Shown here one piece after another: positions 1-5,936 of a DNA stretch of 9,743 bases (position 1 is its first letter; every line of letters starts with the position of its first letter). This stretch comes from Actinomycetota bacterium (GTDB lineage: Bacteria; Actinomycetota; Geothermincolia; Fen-727; Anoxymicrobiaceae). The DNA lies in NCBI GenBank assembly GCA_018894655.1, contig JAHIPE010000272.1:1-9743 (forward strand), given 5' to 3'. Position numbers and translations under genes: made by a program. The notes beneath the pieces were generated by a model, which worked only from the letters and a program-made list of their open reading frames with translations, did not search any database and was not told the origin of the DNA.

Positions 1-159
1 CGGATCTGTTGTCGCCACCCCACCCCTTGAGCCGCGTCTCTCAGGCGCGGATCTGTTGTCGCCACCCCACCCCTTGAGCCGCGTCTCTCAGGCGCGGATC
101 TGTTGTCGCCACCCCACCCCTTGAGCCGCGTCTCTCAGGCGCGGATCTGTTGTCGCCAC
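1..159. repeat. 47-bp exact tandem repeat, 3.4 copies
   Basis: Three full identical units occupy 1-47, 48-94 and 95-141. A partial fourth unit (18 matching bases) ends at 159, where the sequence diverges. The array may continue left of the window. Each unit begins CGGATCTGTTGTCGCCAC. At each unit junction the arms CCGCG and CGCGG form an inverted repeat with a 9-base gap. The period is constant and no variable spacer is present, so this is a minisatellite-type array and not CRISPR. The unit length is not a multiple of three, so it is not a coding repeat. It lies about 100 bp upstream of the Mmp11-like gene. Function is unknown; an assembly artefact at a contig end is possible. Confidence 0.95.
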
Positions 160-259
160 TGTAACGTAACAAACGGTTGAGGCACAAACGCGACAGGGGA
201 AGCGTGGGGGGTTGTGTTAATGTAGCATGAGAGCAGGACGAGAGGAGCGCCGAGGCGGG

Positions 260-1246
260 ATGGAAGAGGAACTGACCCCCGACGAGATCAGGGAGCGGTA
301 CGGCGGCCTGCCGTATATCACCCCTTACGAGAAGATCGTCGCGCTCACCGACGAGATCGGGGAGCACGTGGAACTGCACGAGTACCACGCAAGGGGCAGG
401 TGCGGTGGGGGGGCGGCATGGGAGGTATACCACTACGCCCGAACCAGCTCCCTGGTTATTAACGCGCGCAGGGAGGGGGCCAGAAACATCTTCACCTGCC
501 GCACCGGCACGGCGGCGCTGGAGCTTACGCCCGGGGTCTCCGGGGCGGGTCTCGAGGAGGTGCGGATCGAGGGGGACCAGGTGGCGGTGACCTACGCCGG
601 GCTGGCGGGGGGAGGCGTGGCGGCGACGCTCTGCCGCGGCATGGCCGAGAACGTGCTTTCCACCGTCGTGCACCAGCGGGGAGGCGGGTCCGGCCTGGGA
701 AGGGCGACACTGCGGCTCCCGGCGTCGAGGAAGCTGATAGTAGGTGTAGACGACACCGATGACGCCGAGCGCGGTGCCACCTGGTCGACGGTCAACGAGA
801 TAGCGTTTGCGCTGGAGGAGGAGCGGGAGTGCGTGTACCTCGGCCACACCATCGTACAGCTTTTCCCGGATAACCCACACAAGACCACCAACTGTTGCTC
901 GACCGCTGTTGTCATGGGCGTGGACCCCGGTAGGGCCGAAGCGGTCGGTGAGCGTTTCGAAGAGATGCTGGCAGAGAGGTGCTACAGTGACCAGTGCGGG
1001 ATGGCTGTCTCAGGCAAAGTTCTCATTGGAGAGCAGCTTCGCGGGTTCACCGTAGCCGCCAGGCACAGGATGGTAACCCTCGAGGACGCGCAAGGCGTGG
1101 CGGGGAGGTCGGGGGTTGACCTGCGTGAGGTGACGGGTCCCCGCGGGTGCATAGGGGCGCTGGCGGCAGTAGGGGCACACAATGCTCCCGACACGGCGGT
1201 TATCCCGTTCGGTGGAGCGATGGGAGGTGGAGCGGGAGCGGGCTGA
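260..1246 (+). CDS. Methanogenesis marker protein 11 (Mmp11) homologue
   Basis: The product has 328 residues from the ATG at 260. The start at 260 is preferred because the recognisable family N-terminus (LTPDEI) follows directly and GAGG/GAGGAG purine runs lie upstream. An in-frame ATG at 227 would add 11 Arg/Gly-rich residues. Sequence traits recalled from the Mmp11 family are an N-terminal TPYEKIVA segment, a central TYAGLAGGGVAATLCRGMAE segment (about residues 111-130), and VGVDDTDDAERGATWS (about 161-176). HTIVQLFP and NPHKTTNCCS follow (about 197-213). The DDTD and NP-KT motifs also resemble the ATP-dependent TCKD domain of the archaeal tRNA-modifying enzyme TiaS. This suggests a phosphate-transfer or nucleotide-binding fold. 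The biochemical role of Mmp11 is not known to me. The stop overlaps the start of the radical SAM gene by one base, so the two are translationally coupled. I see no convincing promoter upstream. Family identity comes from motif recall, not a database search. Confidence 0.8.
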   Translation: MEEELTPDEIRERYGGLPYITPYEKIVALTDEIGEHVELHEYHARGRCGGGAAWEVYHYARTSSLVINARREGARNIFTCRTGTAALELTPGVSGAGLEEVRIEGDQVAVTYAGLAGGGVAATLCRGMAENVLSTVVHQRGGGSGLGRATLRLPASRKLIVGVDDTDDAERGATWSTVNEIAFALEEERECVYLGHTIVQLFPDNPHKTTNCCSTAVVMGVDPGRAEAVGERFEEMLAERCYSDQCGMAVSGKVLIGEQLRGFTVAARHRMVTLEDAQGVAGRSGVDLREVTGPRGCIGALAAVGAHNAPDTAVIPFGGAMGGGAGAG

Positions 1247-2325
1247 TGAGCGCGGAGGGGACATTCAGCGGCGGGATCGACCTCAAGATAGACCTCCAGG
1301 CAAGGGGCGTGCGCATCCCCGACGGGCTTCGCTCAAGGGTGGGGGGGGCGGGTCCCGCCGACGGCATTACGATCTTCCTGGACGGCGTTCCGGCGAGTGT
1401 GCCCAGCGGAGCGTGGTACGCGTGCCGCTCCCCATACGAGATACGGCACTCCGGGGAGTCGTGGGAACTGCTTCTGGACGGGGTCGGCGTGTGCGGGTTG
1501 GACGTCGCCGGTGAGCCGGAGTACTACCGAGAGGCCACCCCTGATTCTATTCCCTACTACAAGGTCGCGTTAAGGCACGGGAGAGACGGCATCGGCTCTA
1601 CGGTGGTGCAGGGGTGTGCTCATGGGGACGACTCCTGCCGGTTCTGCGCGATAGCGGTGAGCGCCGGGAGCGGGGAGACGGTTCCCCGGAAGAGCCCTGA
1701 GGACCTGGCGAGGGTTGCCGCCGCGGCGCGGCTGGAGGGGTACTCCCACCTGGTACTGACCACCGGGACGACCCCGGGCGAGGACCGGGGGATAGAACCG
1801 CTTCTACGGTGCGCGGCGGCGGTGAAGGGCGCGGCCGACATGAAGATGCACGTCCAGTTCGAGCCGCCGGGCGACCTCGAGTACATAGACCGGGTTGCGG
1901 AGGTTGCCGACAGCGTGGCGATAAACATCGAGAGCTTCGACCGGGAGGTCTTGACCGTGATGGCTCCGGGCAAGGCGGCGACCGGTCTTTCCCGGTACAG
2001 GCAGGCCTGGGAGAGGTCGGTGGAGGCGCTCGGTGAGGGGCATGTGACGAGCTTCATTATCATCGGGCTGGGAGAGTCGGAGGAAAGCGTCCTGGAGGGT
2101 TGCCGGCTGCTTACGTCGATGGGTGTCTACCCGTTCCTGCTCCCGCTCCGGCCGCTCGCGGGAACACCCCTCGAGGCCTGGTCCCCTCCCGGGGCGGAAG
2201 AGATGAAAGGTATGTACGAGAAGGCGGCGGCGATTGTGGCGGGGTCCGGGCTTCACGCGTCAACATGCGATAGCGGCTGCGTATACTGCGGGGCGTGCAC
2301 CGCCTTCACCGACATCACCGGCTGA
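1246..2325 (+). CDS. Radical SAM enzyme, MSMEG_0568-like
   Basis: The product has 359 residues. The ATG at 1246 shares its A with the TGA stop of the Mmp11-like gene (TGATG), and a GGGAG purine run lies just upstream. The N-terminal 110 residues include LQARGVRIPDG and RVGGAGPADG, which recall the MSMEG_0568 family of radical SAM proteins found in bacterial nitrilase-associated (Nit1C) clusters. The cluster-binding cysteines are C124, C131 and C134, giving CX6CX2C instead of the usual CX3CX2C. A radical SAM barrel follows, with LTTGTTPGED at 171-180, HVQFEPPGD and a FIIIGLGES strand-loop at 270-278. The C-terminus holds four more cysteines (341, 345, 348, 351; CX3CX2CX2C) that could bind an auxiliary Fe-S cluster. 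None of the other Nit1C genes is visible here, so the substrate is unknown. The radical SAM class is firm; the subfamily is a recollection that a search should test. Confidence 0.82.
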   Translation: MSAEGTFSGGIDLKIDLQARGVRIPDGLRSRVGGAGPADGITIFLDGVPASVPSGAWYACRSPYEIRHSGESWELLLDGVGVCGLDVAGEPEYYREATPDSIPYYKVALRHGRDGIGSTVVQGCAHGDDSCRFCAIAVSAGSGETVPRKSPEDLARVAAAARLEGYSHLVLTTGTTPGEDRGIEPLLRCAAAVKGAADMKMHVQFEPPGDLEYIDRVAEVADSVAINIESFDREVLTVMAPGKAATGLSRYRQAWERSVEALGEGHVTSFIIIGLGESEESVLEGCRLLTSMGVYPFLLPLRPLAGTPLEAWSPPGAEEMKGMYEKAAAIVAGSGLHASTCDSGCVYCGACTAFTDITG

Positions 2326-2365
2326 GGGAGCGTGTAGTTAGAGTGACTGCGTAACCATCACTACC

Positions 2366-2439
2366 CCCCATCCTGGCCTTCCCCCCAAGACCCCCCCATC
2401 CCAACCTTCCCCCCAGAAGGGGGGAAGGGGCAGAGGGGG
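2366..2439 (-). repeat. 74-bp dispersed intergenic repeat, copy 1
   Basis: Read on the - strand, this stretch matches 8368-8441 on the + strand at 67 of 74 positions without a gap. The flanks are unrelated, so the 74 bp mark the element's boundaries. It is made of G runs and C runs and includes a perfect hairpin at 2405-2428. This copy lies between the convergent radical SAM and sigH-like genes, where it could act as a bidirectional terminator or a mobile non-coding repeat. No ORF is evident within it. Confidence 0.85.
2405..2428. terminator. Perfect GC hairpin between convergent genes
   Basis: The arms CCTTCCCCCC (2405-2414) and GGGGGGAAGG (2419-2428) are perfectly complementary around an AGAA loop. 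The hairpin sits 80 bp past the radical SAM stop and 63 bp past the sigH-like stop (on the other strand). No T-run follows on either strand, so it is not a canonical intrinsic terminator. A termination or transcript-end role is inferred from placement only. Confidence 0.4.
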
Positions 2440-2490
2440 CAAGGGAATAAGGGCAGTTCAAGGTTAGTTCTCACATCCGGGTACTGAAGG

Positions 2491-3138
2491 TCAGGCGGTG
2501 AGGGCGCACTCTTTCTTTATCTTCTGCTTGATGCGACACAGGGCGTTGTCAACGACCTTTGTCTCGCAGTCGAGTTCTTCGGCGATCTCCTGGTAGCTCT
2601 TGCCCTCCAGGTACTCCACGAAGACGCTCCACTCAAGGTAACTGAGCTTGTCTCTCAGGACCCCGATAACGCCATCCAGCTCCTCCTCGAAGATAAACAG
2701 TTCGAGGGGGTCCTCGGACTTCTCCGGGCCTGTTCTCTGAGAGGCCAGACTGTCGAGGAGGCTCTCGTCGGGCACCTGGGTGTCAAGCGACTGGTACGAG
2801 CTCAGCGGGTTGTGCTTCTTCCGGGCATGGGTCTTCACCGCGGTGATTATCTGCCGGGTTATGCACAGTATGGCGAACGAGCGGAAAGAGCAGAGCTCGT
2901 CTTCCTTGTAATCCCTTATCGCCTTGAAAAGCCCGATCATGCCTTCCTGTACCGTGTCCTCATGGTCAGCACCGGTAAGGAAGTAGGAGCGCGCCTTCAC
3001 GTGAGCAAGGTACTGGTAACGGTCTATAAGGACGGTTTCCGCGAGAGGGTCAGCCGCCCTGGCGTACCTTACCAGGTTCTTATCGGAGAGCTCACGATAC
3101 TTTTTCAAGGAAGGATTCTGATTCCTGGTTCTCGCCAA
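2491..3138 (-). CDS. sigH: Sigma-70 family factor, SigH (Spo0H)-like
   Basis: The product has 215 residues, close to the roughly 218 of Bacillus SigH. The start is TTG, preceded by a strong AAGGAGGAGGA ribosome binding site. Region 2 spans about residues 18-108 and includes KARSYFLTGADHEDTVQEG, then GLFKAIRDY, SFRSFAILCITRQIITAVK and ARKKH, all characteristic of the SigH branch. Region 4 spans about 160-208, with a helix-turn-helix (SYQEIAEELDCETKVVDNAL) ending in a basic IKQKIKK tail. It directs RNA polymerase to a special promoter set. In sporulating Firmicutes SigH acts at the transition to stationary phase and early sporulation. In other lineages its regulon is unclear, and nothing in this window shows sporulation. 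It lies downstream of a ferredoxin gene on the same strand but has its own promoter candidate, and it is convergent with the radical SAM operon. Confidence 0.9.
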   Translation of the reverse strand: MARTRNQNPSLKKYRELSDKNLVRYARAADPLAETVLIDRYQYLAHVKARSYFLTGADHEDTVQEGMIGLFKAIRDYKEDELCSFRSFAILCITRQIITAVKTHARKKHNPLSSYQSLDTQVPDESLLDSLASQRTGPEKSEDPLELFIFEEELDGVIGVLRDKLSYLEWSVFVEYLEGKSYQEIAEELDCETKVVDNALCRIKQKIKKECALTA

Positions 3139-3183
3139 TCCTCCTCCTTCACGCGACGCCTGTATCTTGTGCCGCTTTTGGCG

Positions 3184-3214
3184 AGTATAACATAAATCTT
3201 GTTACGTTTGTCAA
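3184..3214 (-). promoter_or_regulatory. Candidate promoter of the sigH-like gene
   Basis: Read on the - strand, a perfect -35 box TTGACA (3209-3214) and a near-consensus -10 box TATACT (3184-3189) are separated by 19 bases. The spacer is a little long; GTTATA (3186-3191) at 17 bases is an alternative -10. It lies 46 bases before the TTG start in a locally AT-rich stretch, which suggests transcription by the housekeeping sigma factor. Confidence 0.55.
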
Positions 3215-3217
3215 ATG

Positions 3218-3234
3218 AGTAACCTAGGGTTACT
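3218..3234. promoter_or_regulatory. 17-bp palindrome abutting the sigH promoter
   Basis: The perfect inverted repeat AGTAACC-TAG-GGTTACT has 7-bp arms. It ends 4 bp upstream of the -35 box of the sigH-like gene. Its placement suits a dimeric activator or repressor. The binding protein is unknown. The palindrome is seen directly; the operator role is inferred. Confidence 0.5.
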
Positions 3235-3333
3235 TTCTGTTGGGTTCTGTTGTAGTTGTTGCTCCTGTAAAATAAAGCCACCGCAAGTCAACTGCAGCAC
3301 CCGACTTTACTATCTGTAAGCACTTACCCGCGA

Positions 3334-3528
3334 TTACTGCATGACCATCGCTTCTACGGGGCACTCATCAAAGCAGTCCCCACAGCCGGTACACGCTTCC
3401 GCGTTCACTATGCTGGCGATATCGTCCACCAGGTCCAGGACCTCTTGTTCGCATACGTCCACGCATAGCCCACAACCGGTACACTCATCGACATCGATGA
3501 CGGGTCTCTTGTCGCTTGGCTCTCCCAC
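3334..3528 (-). CDS. 2[4Fe-4S] ferredoxin
   Basis: The product has 64 residues from a GTG at 3528. The GTG is chosen because GGGAGGTGA lies 4 bases upstream and the encoded length fits small clostridial-type ferredoxins; the frame stays open further upstream but encodes no ferredoxin-like sequence. The first cluster motif is CTGCGLCVDVC (C16, C19, C22, C26), and the usual proline after the fourth cysteine is replaced by glutamate. The second is CTGCGDCFDECP (C46, C49, C52, C56). The loop between them is short, as in dicluster ferredoxins without a long insertion. The protein is acidic and would act as a soluble low-potential electron carrier, typical of anaerobic metabolism. Its partner is not evident; the radical SAM enzyme nearby would need such an electron source, but there is no operon link. 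It is divergent from dnaK and upstream of the sigH-like gene. Confidence 0.9.
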   Translation of the reverse strand: MGEPSDKRPVIDVDECTGCGLCVDVCEQEVLDLVDDIASIVNAEACTGCGDCFDECPVEAMVMQ

Positions 3529-3613
3529 GATCTCACCTCCCGAGGCTGTAATCCAACAACTCAAGCACTGTTCCTGCCCGTTAAGCAGACCGGGCGAATA
3601 AACCAACGCGTTA

Positions 3614-3641
3614 ATGATACATAAAATATGGGAGAGTGCAA
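3614..3641 (-). promoter_or_regulatory. Candidate promoter of the ferredoxin gene
   Basis: On the - strand, TTGCAC (3636-3641) and TATCAT (3614-3619) are separated by 16 bases. The -10 box is good and the -35 is weak (first three bases match). It would give a leader of about 80 bases. That leader holds a short hairpin at about 3578-3597 (GCCCG/CGGGC arms). Confidence 0.35.
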
Positions 3642-3692
3642 TACGAGAGATTTCCGGCCGCCGAGGCCGGGATGTGCCGGGGAAAGGTGATA

Positions 3693-3710
3693 GCGCCACG
3701 GGCGCCACGG
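3693..3710. repeat. Two tandem copies of GCGCCACGG
   Basis: The 9-mer GCGCCACGG occurs at 3693-3701 and again at 3702-3710, directly before the 33-bp inverted repeat that starts at 3711. Function is unknown. Confidence 0.8.
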
Positions 3711-3743
3711 GCGAGGTCCGCCACCGGCGGTTGCAGACCTCGC
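3711..3743. repeat. 33-bp inverted repeat in the ferredoxin/dnaK spacer
   Basis: The arms are 3711-3726 (GCGAGGTCCGCCACCG) and 3728-3743 (CGGTTGCAGACCTCGC). They match at 14 of 16 positions about a single central base. As RNA the hairpin pairs slightly better from the - strand, where one mismatch becomes a G-U wobble. It lies upstream of the ferredoxin promoter candidate and about 250 bp upstream of the dnaK promoter. It could be a structured RNA element, a remnant of a mobile element, or an operator. Confidence 0.75.
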
Positions 3744-3902
3744 ACTCGCCGTCTTGCCGGTGACAACGTGCCCCGAAGCCGTACAAGACAGCCTACAAGT
3801 GGGGTCAGGCATTATAGCGATGCTTACAATCTCAGCGTTAAGTCGGCAATGCCTGAACATCCAGCCAAAGAAACATTCGATAAACAAAATGGTACTCACG
3901 AT

Positions 3903-3938
3903 TCGTTGTACTATTATATGTCGTTGTACTATTACATG
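3903..3938 (+). repeat. 18-bp tandem duplication upstream of dnaK
   Basis: TCGTTGTACTATTATATG (3903-3920) is followed at once by a second copy differing at one base (3921-3938). The tract is AT-rich and ends 21 bp upstream of the dnaK -35 box, so it could act as an upstream promoter element or a repeated binding site. The second copy also offers a weak promoter (TTGTAC at 3924, then TTATAA at 3948 after 18 bases). Confidence 0.8.
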
Positions 3939-3958
3939 ATAATAACATTATAAATATA

Positions 3959-3988
3959 CTTGACAACAATAGACTCATGTATTAAGAT
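3959..3988 (+). promoter_or_regulatory. dnaK promoter with overlapping HAIR-like HspR operator
   Basis: The -35 box TTGACA (3960-3965) and the -10-like TAAGAT (3983-3988) are separated by 17 bases. Over the -35 and spacer lies CTTGACA-N7-ACTCATG (3959-3979). The HAIR consensus bound by HspR is CTTGAGT-N7-ACTCAAG; this site keeps the exact 7-base gap and matches 11 of 14 half-site bases. Bound repressor would block RNA polymerase, and the hspR gene ends this same cluster. The leader to the dnaK start would be about 48 bases. I see no CIRCE element. Confidence 0.65.
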
Positions 3989-4042
3989 ATAACAAGTTTT
4001 ATTGCTTGAAAAAGGTCTACGGACGTAAGGAGTGATGCAGAA

Positions 4043-5887
4043 ATGGCGAAAGTAATCGGAATAGACCTCGGGACGACCAACTCCTGCATGGCGGTCATGG
4101 AGGGTGGAGAATCCACCGTCATCCCCAACACAGAAGGGGGAAGGACGACCCCGTCCGTTGTCGCGTTCTCCAAGACCGGCGAGAGGTTGGTGGGCCAGGT
4201 TGCCAAGCGGCAGGCCATAACCAACCCGGACCGGACCATCACGTCGATAAAGCGGAAAATGGGAACAAACGAGAAGATCAAGATAGACGACAAGGAGTAC
4301 TCACCCCAGGAGATCTCCGCGATGATACTGCAGAAGCTGAAGTCGGACGCGGAGGATTACCTGGGCGAGAAGATAACCCAGGCGGTCGTAACGACGCCCG
4401 CCTACTTCGACGATAGCCAGCGCCAGGCTACCAAGGACGCCGGGAAGATCGCCGGCCTGGAGGTGCTCCGCATCATCAACGAGCCCACGGCCGCCTCCCT
4501 GGCATACGGGCTTGACAAGGAGACGGAGCAGACGATCCTGGTCTTCGACCTCGGTGGCGGCACCTTCGACGTGAGTGTGCTGGAGATCGGCGGCGGTGTC
4601 TTCGAGGTGAAATCCACCAGCGGCAACACCCACTTGGGGGGTGACGACTGGGACCAGCGGATAATCGACTGGATGGCGGACGACTTCAAGGCGAAGACCG
4701 TCATCGACCTCAGGAACGACAGCATGGCCCTCCAGAGGCTCAAGGAGGCCGCGGAGAAGGCGAAGATCGAGCTATCCACCACCACCACCACCAACATAAA
4801 CCTGCCGTTCATAACAGCCACCCAGGAGGGCCCGCAGCACCTGGACATGACACTGAGCCGGGCCGAGTTCAACAAGATGACGGCGGACCTCGTGGACAAG
4901 TGCGTGGGCCCGTTCAAGCAGGCGATGGAGGACTCCAAGCTCGAGCCAAAGGACATCGAGCACGTCATCCTGGTCGGTGGCGCGACCCGCATGCCCGCTA
5001 TCCAGGATAAGGTTCGAGAGCTGACCGGGGGTAAGGAGCCGCACAAGGGCGTCAACCCTGACGAGGTAGTCGCTGTGGGTGCGGCAATCCAGGCGGGGGT
5101 GCTCAAGGGCGAGGTCAAGGACATCCTGCTGCTGGACGTGACCCCGCTGTCGCTGGGCATCGAGACGCTGGGCGGCGTGTTCACCAAGCTGATAGAGCGC
5201 AACACCACCATACCGACACGAAAGAGTGAGACGTTTACCACCGCGGCCGACGGCCAGACCAGCGTGGAGGTGCACGTGCTCCAGGGCGAGCGGGAGATGG
5301 CAGAGTACAACAAGACCCTGGGCCGCTTCCACCTCGTGGGGCTCCCGCCGGCGCCGAGGGGCGTGCCCCAGGTCGAGGTCGCGTTCGACATCGACGCCAA
5401 CGGCATAGTGCACGTTACCGCGACCGACAGGGCGACAGGCAACGAGCAGAGGATAACCATCGAGGCCTCCGGCGGCCTTTCCGAGGAAGAGATGAAGAAG
5501 ATGGTGGATGACGCGAAGGATCACGCCGAGGAGGACCACAGGCGCAGGGAAGAGGCGGAGACCCGCAACAAGGCGGACGAGGTAGTCTACTCAACCGAGA
5601 AGTCGCTCCGGGAGCTGGGCGACAAGGTGGACGCTGACGAGAAAGCCAGGATCGAGTCCGCGCTGAGCGAGGCCAAGGAGGCCCTGAAGGGCAGCGACGT
5701 CCAGAAGATAAGGGACACGGTGGACAACCTGGTGCAGGCATCTCATAAGCTGGCGGAGGCGGTCTACGCACAGGCTTCGGCCGGCGGAGGCGCGCCGGGC
5801 GGAGAGACGCCCGGGGCAGAGGCCGGCCCGGACGAGGAAGAGGTAATAGACGCAGACTTCGAGGTCATGGACGACGACCAGGCCTAG
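4043..5887 (+). CDS. dnaK: Molecular chaperone DnaK (Hsp70)
   Basis: The product has 614 residues, typical of Gram-positive and actinobacterial DnaK, which lack a short N-terminal-domain insertion found in E. coli (638). AAGGAGTGA lies 7 bases before the ATG. The ATPase domain (about 1-360) has the phosphate loop GIDLGTTNSC at 6-15, VFDLGGGTFDVSVLEI at 167-182 and the adenosine loop VILVGGATRMP at 308-318. The interdomain linker is LLLDVTPLS at 362-370. The substrate-binding beta domain covers about 371-480, followed by a charged helical lid. The tail is Gly/Ala/Glu-rich and ends near EEEVIDADFEVMDD, a conserved Hsp70 C-terminus. The protein refolds clients in the cytosol through ATP cycles driven by DnaJ and GrpE. 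In HspR systems DnaK is also the co-repressor. First gene of the heat-shock cluster. Confidence 0.98.
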   Translation: MAKVIGIDLGTTNSCMAVMEGGESTVIPNTEGGRTTPSVVAFSKTGERLVGQVAKRQAITNPDRTITSIKRKMGTNEKIKIDDKEYSPQEISAMILQKLKSDAEDYLGEKITQAVVTTPAYFDDSQRQATKDAGKIAGLEVLRIINEPTAASLAYGLDKETEQTILVFDLGGGTFDVSVLEIGGGVFEVKSTSGNTHLGGDDWDQRIIDWMADDFKAKTVIDLRNDSMALQRLKEAAEKAKIELSTTTTTNINLPFITATQEGPQHLDMTLSRAEFNKMTADLVDKCVGPFKQAMEDSKLEPKDIEHVILVGGATRMPAIQDKVRELTGGKEPHKGVNPDEVVAVGAAIQAGVLKGEVKDILLLDVTPLSLGIETLGGVFTKLIERNTTIPTRKSETFTTAADGQTSVEVHVLQGEREMAEYNKTLGRFHLVGLPPAPRGVPQVEVAFDIDANGIVHVTATDRATGNEQRITIEASGGLSEEEMKKMVDDAKDHAEEDHRRREEAETRNKADEVVYSTEKSLRELGDKVDADEKARIESALSEAKEALKGSDVQKIRDTVDNLVQASHKLAEAVYAQASAGGGAPGGETPGAEAGPDEEEVIDADFEVMDDDQA

Positions 5888-5936
5888 TGGCTCCTGGTAA
5901 AGTCCCGGGATGGATCAGGGAGAGGAGGGTGTCAGA

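Larger units (their letters stand above)
3529..4042. other. 514-bp divergent intergenic region, ferredoxin/dnaK
   Basis: No convincing gene is visible; the open frames here have no recognisable protein features. The left two-thirds is GC-rich and carries a 9-bp tandem pair and a 33-bp inverted repeat. From about 3800 the sequence becomes AT-rich and holds an 18-bp tandem duplication and the dnaK promoter/HAIR-like operator. The sharp change in base composition inside one spacer is notable. Confidence 0.7.

Noticed and set aside
25..47. HAIR-like half-sites (TTGAG and CTCAG) in each 47-bp unit
   Set aside because: The gap between the arms is one base short of the HAIR spacing and the right half is poor; chance is more likely than HspR binding.
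1..159. CRISPR array
   Set aside because: The 47-bp period is constant with no variable spacers, so it is a plain tandem repeat.
3545..3565. Second HAIR operator in the ferredoxin leader
   Set aside because: Only one half (ACTCAAG at 3559-3565) is present; the partner half matches at about 2 of 7 bases.
3529..3786. N-terminal extension of the ferredoxin
   Set aside because: The frame is open upstream, but the GTG at 3528 has an ideal ribosome binding site and the extra sequence looks non-coding.
3800..3811. TGGGGTCAGGCA string as the end of an IS200/REP-type element
   Set aside because: It resembles sequence seen near such elements, but there is no transposase and no matching second end in the window.
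3561..3953. Small genes in the ferredoxin/dnaK spacer
   Set aside because: Open frames on both strands overlap each other and the promoter and repeat signals, and show no recognisable protein pattern.
3959..4042. CIRCE element for HrcA control of dnaK
   Set aside because: No TTAGCACTC-N9-GAGTGCTAA-like inverted repeat is present between the promoter and the dnaK start.
4402..5539. Long antisense genes opposite dnaK
   Set aside because: Long open frames opposite a GC-rich conserved gene are expected from codon bias; their translations are low-complexity shadows.
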